64,000 bases of DNA, taken from assembly GCF_017573545.1 (NCBI RefSeq), contig NZ_JAGEOK010000015.1, forward strand, positions 1 through 64,000, read 5' to 3'. Source of the DNA: Actinomadura nitritigenes (GTDB lineage: Bacteria; Actinomycetota; Actinomycetes; Streptosporangiales; Streptosporangiaceae). The notes below the pieces were generated by a model. The model saw nothing but the letters and a program-made list of their open reading frames with translations. It did not search any database and was not told the DNA's origin. Both the position numbers and the translations under genes were made by a program. Of this stretch, positions 58,572-64,000 are shown piece by piece (the first letter of the stretch is position 1; the number at the start of each line of letters is the position of its first letter).

Positions 58572-59969
58572 TCAGGGTTGACGGAGTCGCGTTGCGCGGG
58601 TTCGGGCTGTGGTCGCGATGGCGGCATCGCCGAGAGCCTCGGCGACGGCCGCGTGCTTGAGCCAGTTGAAAGGGCTGGACGGCCGCAGGTTGAGCCGCTC
58701 GCTGGTCAGGACGCGCGCCAGGTCGAGGCGGCGGGCGCGGAGCGCGGCCTCCAGGAGCGTCTTCTGGACGGCGTCGCGCTGGGCGTGGCTGCCGCCGAAC
58801 TCGTGGACGCGGTGCCTGATCGGAGCCAGCAGGTCGACCACGGCGCCGTGGTCGCCGCGGCCGAAGGCCACCAGGGCGCGGCAGACCGGCAGCCCGACCC
58901 GCGCCGTCATCGCCCGGTTGGTGACGTCCGGACGCGCCCGCTCCAGATAGGCCTCTCGGTCGGCGATCAGCCGGTCGGCGTCGGCGAGCCGCCCGGCACC
59001 CACGAACGACATCACCGCGTGCATGTCGTTGAAGGCGGAGAACGCCTCCCGGGACTTCGGCTCCCAGGCGTCCGCCAGCTCCTTCCATCGCGTGGTCTCG
59101 TCGCGGCCCTCCAGCAGCAGGCGCCAGAGCAGGGCCGCCGCGTCCAGCAGCTCGAACGCGGAGCCCGTGGCCTGCGGTCCGTGCAGGACGGTGTCGTAGA
59201 TCTCCAGTGCCCGCGAGGTGTCGCCCGCTTCCAGCGCGTACAGCGCGTAGTGCCACCAGGTGTGGACGTTGAAGAACGTGCCGGTCGACCAGTCGGGCAG
59301 GCGTTCGTCCAGGAAGGCGGTTCCGCGGCCGAACCGGCCCTGCATCTCGTAGGTGTGCACGACGGCGTGGATGCCCCACACGTCCTTGGGGTCGAGTTCG
59401 ACCGCGCGCAGTCCGGCCTCTTCCGACCGGCCGTAGTGGCCGGCCTCCTCCAGCCCGAAGGCGTACATGCCGAGAAGGTGACCGAGGTGCCGGTCGTCCT
59501 CATGCCAGGCCGTCAGCGCGCCGCCGATCCGGTCGCGCAACGCGCGGGCGTCGCCGGTGAAGAAGTCGAGCTGGTGGCCTACGAACAGCGCCAGCGCGTC
59601 GCGCGGATACTCTTCGGCGATCCGCCCCAGCGCGGCGCCGCAGGCCGGGAGGCCGCCGTCCAGCAGGTGCTCCACGGCCTCGATGTGCGCCTGCTCGCGG
59701 GGCAGCAGGCGCACCGCCTCCACGCCGGCGCGGAACTCCCGGAACCGCGCGGCGGCCTCCCGCGCGTCCTCCGGTTCGGTGGTCAGCAGCCCGAGGTAGG
59801 CGGACAGGACGTTGGCCATCGGAAAGCCGGGATCCTCGGCCAGAGCCGCGCGCGTCTCGTCGACGACCTGCGCGCGGAAGTGCAGCAGCTCGTCGATCGC
59901 GGTGTCGTAGTGCGCGAGTGCGGCGGGCGTCGCCGCCCCGATGGCCAAGCCGTGCTCGTCGGTCCCCAT
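58572..59969 (-). CDS. TTC38-like tetratricopeptide repeat protein
   Basis: 465 residues, all-helical TPR-type solenoid. Characteristic phrases of the TTC38-like family are seen: REQAHIEAVEHLLDGG, DALALFVGHQLDFFTGDARALRDRIG, HLGHLLGMYAFGLEEAGHYGRSEEAGLRAVELDPKDVWGIHAVVHTYEMQGR (in parts) and FNVHTWWHYALYALEAGD. No signal peptide. Function in bacteria is unknown; protein-protein interaction is presumed. Single gene with its own start at 59969. Confidence 0.83.
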   Translation of the reverse strand: MGTDEHGLAIGAATPAALAHYDTAIDELLHFRAQVVDETRAALAEDPGFPMANVLSAYLGLLTTEPEDAREAAARFREFRAGVEAVRLLPREQAHIEAVEHLLDGGLPACGAALGRIAEEYPRDALALFVGHQLDFFTGDARALRDRIGGALTAWHEDDRHLGHLLGMYAFGLEEAGHYGRSEEAGLRAVELDPKDVWGIHAVVHTYEMQGRFGRGTAFLDERLPDWSTGTFFNVHTWWHYALYALEAGDTSRALEIYDTVLHGPQATGSAFELLDAAALLWRLLLEGRDETTRWKELADAWEPKSREAFSAFNDMHAVMSFVGAGRLADADRLIADREAYLERARPDVTNRAMTARVGLPVCRALVAFGRGDHGAVVDLLAPIRHRVHEFGGSHAQRDAVQKTLLEAALRARRLDLARVLTSERLNLRPSSPFNWLKHAAVAEALGDAAIATTARTRATRLRQP

Positions 59970-60146
59970 GGTCTCCCCGCCGGTGAGGTATCGCGTCGCT
60001 GAGCGGTTTCTTCCCCCGAGTGAAGGTAGTCAACGAATGAACGTACGGGCAGGGGCCGCCGAGACGGGAGGCGACCGGGCCGAGGCCACCGTCCCCTACG
60101 ACATGGGACTCCATCTCCCGATGGGCCATCGGCGTGCCGGCCGGGC

Positions 60147-60580
60147 GGTAGCCAAGAGGTCGTAGGCCAACGCCGGCAGGAACGCCAGGAGCAGGACGAC
60201 CCGCGCAAGGCGGGCAGGCCGCGGGCCACGAGGATCGGGCGGGGCCAGACCGGCATGGCCCGCAACCTGATGAGCATGCCGTCGCGGGCGTCCTGCATCA
60301 GTCCCGTCCCGGTCTGAAGGCCGCTCCGCAGCGCCGTCGTGAAGAACGTCCTGGAGCAGGTCGGGCGGCAGGTCCGGCAGCGGCTCCCCCGCCGCAACTC
60401 CAGCGCCTCGCGCAGCAGCGCGGCCGCGCGGTGCGGCGTGCTCGTCCGCGCCGGGCGCGTGGCGCCCTTGGCGGACGAGCACACCGAACCGGTGCAGGTC
60501 CAGCGACCTCGATCAAGTAGCGCCGGGGTGGGTCAGCACGATCGTCGTGCCGTCCGCGCGGAGCGCGGGTGGCTCTGCAG
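60147..60580 (-). pseudogene. Remnants of a DrrAB-type ABC exporter
   Basis: Two kinds of fragment on the minus strand. Near 60513-60580, ALRADGTTIVLTHPGAT followed by a stop resembles the Walker B/H-loop region of a drug-export ATPase. At about 60248-60340, TTALRSGLQTGTGLMQDARDGMLIRLRAMPV (in parts), and in another frame at about 60147-60209, ARVVLLLAFLPALAYDLL, resemble an ABC-2 (DrrB-like) permease. Frames disagree and most of both proteins is missing. The rest of 59970-60617 holds nothing recognisable. Confidence 0.5.
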
Positions 60581-60617
60581 GGTGCTGCGGGAGTGATCTC
60601 ACTCTCCCTCGCCGGCG

Positions 60618-61730
60618 TCACCAGGTGCTCTGCGGCGAGAGGTCGACGATGCCTCGTGGTGTCGGCCGCTTGTGCACGGTGTTGCCGGTGATCTTGTACA
60701 CGTGGCCGCCGATCTCCGCGACGATGGCGTCGCCGAAACTCACCACGGCCGGGCTGCCGCTGTGGACCGGGCCGAGCGGCACGTCGCGGTCGATCTTCCC
60801 GGCCGCCAGGGAGTACCACTTGACGTGGCCCTGCCCCTGCCCGGCCACCAGCGCGACGATGTGCGCGTTGTCGGAGTCGGCGGCGGCGCCGATCAACTCC
60901 GTGCCGGGCGGCCCGAGCCGGACGGGGCGGATGACGCCCGTGGCCGGGTCGAGGACGCGCAGCCCGGTGTCGGGCGTCTCGGCGGTGAAGAGCAGACGGC
61001 GGCCGTCCGGCGTCCAGGTCAGGTCGTCGGCCACCTGGCCCTGCGGGAGGTCGAAGGCACGGCGGCGCCCGGTGGCGACGTCGATGACGGTGATGCGCTC
61101 GCGGATGCGGTCGTCGTCGGTGAGAGAGTATTCACCGTTGCCGGCGGTCAGCTTCGCGCCGCTCTCGGTGACGTAGGCGATCGTGCTCCGGTCGCGTGTC
61201 GCGGCCAGCAACCGCGGGCCCTCTCCTGGGAGTCCGTGCAGCGTGAGCCGCGGCAGTTCCGCGAGCAGCGCGGGGGTGCCGTCGGCCTTGAGGGAGAGCC
61301 GGTAGAAGCGGATGACGGACTGGCCGACGTCGACCGTGGTGAGGAAGAAGGTCCGGTCGTCACCGGAACCGGCGGCGTCCCAGAATCCGGTAGTGCCGCG
61401 CGGGACGGGGACGTGGGCGATCCGCTTCCCGGTGGCGGCGTCGTTCACGGTCACCGGGGTTCCGGGCGGCATCCCGCCGGTGAGGACGTACTTGGCGCCG
61501 GCGTAGGCCGCGAGCGTCATGCGCGGCGTCGCGGCCGGGTGGCCGGACGGCCGGACGACCAGCGCGACGATCGCCAGTGCGACGGCCGCGACGGCGACGG
61601 CGCCGATCGGGGCGGCCAGGCGCCGGCGGCGCGGGGCGGCCGGGGCGAGCGGCCGCACGGCTCCGGCCGCGACGGTGGCGGCGGCGTCGGCGAGAGCGCC
61701 GCGCACCAGGTCCTCGGGCATCGTGTTCAC
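60618..61730 (-). CDS. Membrane-anchored beta-propeller-like protein coupled to the ECF sigma factor
   Basis: 370 residues. Short cytoplasmic N-terminus, one membrane helix (IGAVAVAAVALAIVALVV), then an extracytoplasmic domain with propeller-like repeats (ITVIDVATGRRRAFDLP; LTWTPDGRRLLFTAE; LRVLDPATGVIRPVRLG). Its start overlaps the sigma factor stop by ATGA. In this position actinobacteria often carry a sensor or anti-sigma-like partner; the N-terminal part is too short for a classical ZAS anti-sigma domain. A regulatory link is therefore inferred from coupling only. Confidence 0.78.
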   Translation of the reverse strand: MNTMPEDLVRGALADAAATVAAGAVRPLAPAAPRRRRLAAPIGAVAVAAVALAIVALVVRPSGHPAATPRMTLAAYAGAKYVLTGGMPPGTPVTVNDAATGKRIAHVPVPRGTTGFWDAAGSGDDRTFFLTTVDVGQSVIRFYRLSLKADGTPALLAELPRLTLHGLPGEGPRLLAATRDRSTIAYVTESGAKLTAGNGEYSLTDDDRIRERITVIDVATGRRRAFDLPQGQVADDLTWTPDGRRLLFTAETPDTGLRVLDPATGVIRPVRLGPPGTELIGAAADSDNAHIVALVAGQGQGHVKWYSLAAGKIDRDVPLGPVHSGSPAVVSFGDAIVAEIGGHVYKITGNTVHKRPTPRGIVDLSPQSTW

Positions 61731-62290
61731 TTCTCCTCCTCGTACCGTGCGCGGAGCGCGACCAGGCCGCGCGAGAGCGTCGACTTGACGGTTCCGGCGC
61801 TGACGCCCATGGCGGCGGCGATCTCCGCCTCAGGCAGGTCGAGGTAGTAGCGCAAGATGACGGCCTCCCGCTGGCGTGGGGCGAGCCGGGCGATGGCGCG
61901 CAGCACCCGCCGCCGGTCCTCGGCGATCACGACGTCGCTCTCCGCCGAGTTCCCCGCCGACCAGACCGGGGCGGGAGGCTCGGTGAACCTGCGCGTCAGA
62001 GCCCGGCGGCGCAGCACGGTCCGACACGTGTTCACCAGGGCGGCACGGGCGTAGGCGAGCAGGTCGTCGGGTGGGGCGGACGACCGCCGGCGGGGGCGTT
62101 GCAGGCGGGCGTAGACGTCCTGGACGACGTCCTCCGCGCTCGCCTGGTCGCCCAGCAGCAGTAGCGCCAGCCGGACGAGCGACAGGTGATGCGCCTGGAA
62201 CAGCTCGGCGACGTCCCGCGCCCGCGCGCCCGGCGCCGGCCCGTCGGAGGCGCCGGCGCCGGGCGCGGCCAGCGCTTGCTCGAATGTCAT
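61727..62290 (-). CDS. SigE-family ECF RNA polymerase sigma factor
   Basis: 187 residues from ATG 62290. Region 2 (ELFQAHHLSLVRLALLLLGDQASAEDVVQDVYARL, in parts) and region 4 (RLAPRQREAVILRYYLDLPEAEIAAAMGVSAGTVKSTLSRGL, in parts) are intact. The pattern fits the SigE-family (ECF41/SigE-type) factors of streptomycete-like actinobacteria. It is followed by the coupled membrane propeller gene. The 240 bases upstream hold no gene and probably contain its promoter. Confidence 0.9.
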   Translation of the reverse strand: MTFEQALAAPGAGASDGPAPGARARDVAELFQAHHLSLVRLALLLLGDQASAEDVVQDVYARLQRPRRRSSAPPDDLLAYARAALVNTCRTVLRRRALTRRFTEPPAPVWSAGNSAESDVVIAEDRRRVLRAIARLAPRQREAVILRYYLDLPEAEIAAAMGVSAGTVKSTLSRGLVALRARYEEEK

Positions 62291-62529
62291 GCCTGTTAGA
62301 CCAGCGAACCGCCGAATGGTTGTTCCTCCGGCGCGGAAGTCTCGGCGCCGCGGGGACGGGGCAGAGGAGGCCGGGGACGTGGGCGGCGGCACCCTGCCGA
62401 TCACGGTCCCGCCCACAATGCCGCTCTGCAGAGGAGCCGTCCTGGCTTTACCTGCGAGGTAATGGACGGTGCGCGGGTGTGATCGTGAAGGTGGGCCGGG
62501 TAGGTTCCGGCGCCGTCCGAGGAGGATCC

Positions 62530-62934
62530 ATGACCACCGGGCTCACCCCCGACCAGATCACCGATGCCATGCCGTTCGCCCGCGCGCTCGGCGTGGAGAT
62601 CGACGCCGCCGCTCCCGAGGAGGTGACGGGGCATCTCGACTGGGCGGCGGACCGCTGCACGGCCGGCGGGCTGATGCACGGCGGGGCGCTGATGGCGCTC
62701 GCCGACACGCTCGGCGCGGCCTGCGCCTTCCTCAACCTGCCGCCGGGCGCGTCCACGACGACGCTGGAGTCCAAGACCAACTTCTTCAGAGGCGTGAAGG
62801 AGGGCAGCGTCCGAGGCGTCTCGCACCCGCTGCACACGGGCCGGACGTCGATCGTCGTGCAGACCGACCTCTACGACGGCACCGGCCGCCGTGTGGCCCA
62901 GGTGACCCAGACCCAGGCCGTTCTGCGAGCGTGA
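62530..62934 (+). CDS. PaaI/hotdog-fold thioesterase
   Basis: 134 residues with GGAGGA just before the ATG. Hotdog pattern: HLDWAADRCTAGGLMHGGALMALADTLGAACAF with the HGG...D/E core, then TTTLESKTNFFRGVKEGSVRG and SIVVQTDLYDGTGRRVAQVTQTQAVL. Fits the 1,4-dihydroxy-2-naphthoyl-CoA/phenylacetyl-CoA thioesterase group. Substrate unknown; single gene. Confidence 0.9.
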   Translation: MTTGLTPDQITDAMPFARALGVEIDAAAPEEVTGHLDWAADRCTAGGLMHGGALMALADTLGAACAFLNLPPGASTTTLESKTNFFRGVKEGSVRGVSHPLHTGRTSIVVQTDLYDGTGRRVAQVTQTQAVLRA

Positions 62935-62956
62935 CCGAACGCCGGGCCGGGAGCCT

Positions 62957-63679
62957 TTACGTTGTAGATTTTTTAGCGACGTGCTCGTCGAAGAAGGCGA
63001 AGATGCGCTCCCAGGCGACGGGCGCGTTCTCGCGGCCCCTGCCCAGGCCGAACGCGATCTTCGTGACCGGCCCGAGGAGGCCCGGCGCCTCGGGCCCGGT
63101 GAGGAAGCTGTGGCCGCTGCCGGGGTACTCCCTCACGTCGTGCGGGACTCCCCCGGCGGTCAGGGCCCGGTCGAGCTTGGCGGCGGCGCCGCGGAGGGTC
63201 GGGTCCGCGCCGCCGTAGCTGGCGACGATCGGACATGCCTCCCGCAGCGCCTCCTCCGGCCTTCTCGGCAGCATGCCGTAGTTGACCGCCGCCGCCTGGA
63301 AGTCGTACTTCGCCGCGGCGACCAGCGCGAACCCGCCGCCCATGCAGAAGCCGCACACGCCCACGTCGCCGGTGCAGTCGTCACGCGCGGCCAGCCAGGC
63401 GCGCGCCGCCTCGACCGCGTCGTAGGTGGGGCCGCGTCCGGCGCGCATCTCCCCCAGCGCCTTGCGGACGCACCGCACCCACGGCGCGCCGCCGTAGAAG
63501 TCCGGCAGGACGGCCAGGTAGCCGCGGGAGGCGAACCGGTCGGCCTGCGCGCGCATGTCAGGGGTGGCGCCGAACGCCTCGAACACGATGACGACGGCGG
63601 GCCACGGCCCGTCTCCCTCGGGGACGGCGAGGTACCCGGGCAGCTCGCGGGCGCCGGTGGGGATCACGATGTCCGACAT
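62957..63679 (-). CDS. Dienelactone hydrolase-family protein
   Basis: 240 residues. Nucleophile Cys in GVCGFCMGGGFAL, acidic residue in ASYGGADPTLRG, His in GSGHSFLTGP; early VVIVFEAFGATPDMRAQADRFASRGYLAVLPD with the conserved Glu. This is the Cys-type (true DLH) catalytic triad, so hydrolysis of dienelactone-like or related esters is likely. Cytoplasmic. It lies 77 bases downstream of thyX on the same strand. Confidence 0.9.
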   Translation of the reverse strand: MSDIVIPTGARELPGYLAVPEGDGPWPAVVIVFEAFGATPDMRAQADRFASRGYLAVLPDFYGGAPWVRCVRKALGEMRAGRGPTYDAVEAARAWLAARDDCTGDVGVCGFCMGGGFALVAAAKYDFQAAAVNYGMLPRRPEEALREACPIVASYGGADPTLRGAAAKLDRALTAGGVPHDVREYPGSGHSFLTGPEAPGLLGPVTKIAFGLGRGRENAPVAWERIFAFFDEHVAKKSTT

Positions 63680-63756
63680 GCCGCCCCATCCTGCCGCAGG
63701 CGTACATCGTACGTACAGACCCGCGCCGGCGGTGGCTCAGCGCGCCGCCGCGGGCG

Positions 63757-64000
63757 TCAGACCTTGCGCCACTTCGGGATCCAGGCGCCGTCCTCCACCT
63801 CGTAGTCGCCGAACAGGTCGGGCGCCTCCGTGCGCATGAGCTCGCCGATCTTGCCGAAGAGCAGGCGGATCTCCTCCTCGGCGCCGGGCGCGGTCCGGTT
63901 CTCCAGGGTGTGCCGCAGGCTGCGGACGTTCGCCGTCCAGACCAGGCCCGTGCCGAGGCCCTCCGGGGCGAAGCGGCGCATGAAGGAGGTCTTGTGCTTC
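63757..64000 (-). CDS. thyX: Flavin-dependent thymidylate synthase, C-terminal part
   Basis: About 80 codons; the frame is open to the window edge, so the N-terminus lies outside. The sequence KHKTSFMRRFAPEGLGTGLVWTANVRSLRHTLENRT (in parts) and EEIRLLFGKIGELMRTEAPDLFGDYEVEDG are the C-terminal region of ThyX, including the RSLRHxxExRT substrate-binding arginine/histidine block. Makes dTMP from dUMP with methylene-tetrahydrofolate and FAD/NADPH. Confidence 0.92.
   Translation of the reverse strand, partial: KHKTSFMRRFAPEGLGTGLVWTANVRSLRHTLENRTAPGAEEEIRLLFGKIGELMRTEAPDLFGDYEVEDGAWIPKWRKV

Noticed and set aside
60370..60480. A phrase resembling a SARP/BTAD domain (ALLREALELRRG)
   Set aside because: Too short, with disagreeing frames on both sides; cannot be separated from composition bias.
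59970..60617. Search for tRNA or small RNA genes in the largest gene-free stretches
   Set aside because: No cloverleaf-compatible sequence with a GGTTCGANTCC-type T-arm was seen here or in the other spacers inspected; a covariance-model scan would be needed to exclude small RNAs.

Overview
The window reads as chromosome of a high-GC, filamentous-type actinobacterium. Third-codon G/C bias is extreme, GTG starts are common, and the gene families are typical of the group: SigE-type ECF sigma factor, MmyB/MltR-type XRE regulators, mycothiol/DinB-fold proteins, SpoIIE-type phosphatases, LRV repeats, and a DevR/DosR-type regulator with its usual neighbours. A Thermomonosporaceae/Streptosporangiales-like host is plausible, but that is inference. 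I saw no tRNA, rRNA, CRISPR array, intact insertion sequence or phage gene.

Layout. 1-0.6 kb: end of a SpoIIE-type phosphatase. 0.7-12.8 kb: a TetR regulator with a GATC-repeat operator, then a tightly coupled ten-gene run. It holds a urea/amide-type (Urt/Liv) ABC importer with a fused permease-ATPase, two sister alpha/beta hydrolases, a CapA-like metallophosphatase, a CaiB/BaiF CoA-transferase and two highly divergent 2-hydroxyacyl-CoA dehydratase-like subunits. It looks like an uptake and CoA-dependent catabolic operon for an unknown substrate and is the best candidate for an undescribed system. 12.9-19.5 kb: TetR-controlled oxidoreductases with clear palindromic operators, a TetR pseudogene and a truncated secreted beta-propeller protein. 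19.6-24.5 kb: a small membrane protein, a ferritin-like protein and a three-gene signalling operon (response regulator-PP2C, CHASE3-like histidine kinase, Rcp1-type receiver). 24.7-36.2 kb: flavin disulfide reductase, LRV-repeat protein, regulator/oxidoreductase pairs, a deacetylase, an apparently orphan histidine kinase and a DinB/DsbA-like pair. 36.2-41.1 kb: gene decay, with remnants of a TetR, CoA-transferase, amidohydrolase, quinone oxidoreductase and acyl-CoA thioesterase around one intact TetR and its GAGAAT-N3-ATTCTC sites. 41.1-49.4 kb: thioesterase, PNPOx, SMI1/KNR4-like protein, TetR, GDSL hydrolase, LysR/LysE and XRE/MFS pairs.

49.6-58.3 kb: a stress or dormancy-type cluster. It has a DevR/DosR-like response regulator, DoxX, an HPF-like protein, an Acg-type nitroreductase, flavohaemoglobin, PPK2, three related PNPOx-fold proteins and several GGGAC-N4-GTCCC-like boxes resembling the mycobacterial DosR motif. 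No DevS/DosS kinase lies beside the regulator. 58.6-64 kb: TPR protein, ABC transporter remnants, ECF sigma factor coupled to a membrane-anchored propeller protein, PaaI thioesterase, dienelactone hydrolase and the 3' part of thyX.

Where gene starts were ambiguous I used ribosome-binding sites, stop/start overlaps and family N-termini. Functions rest on motif recognition by eye, not on database searches.
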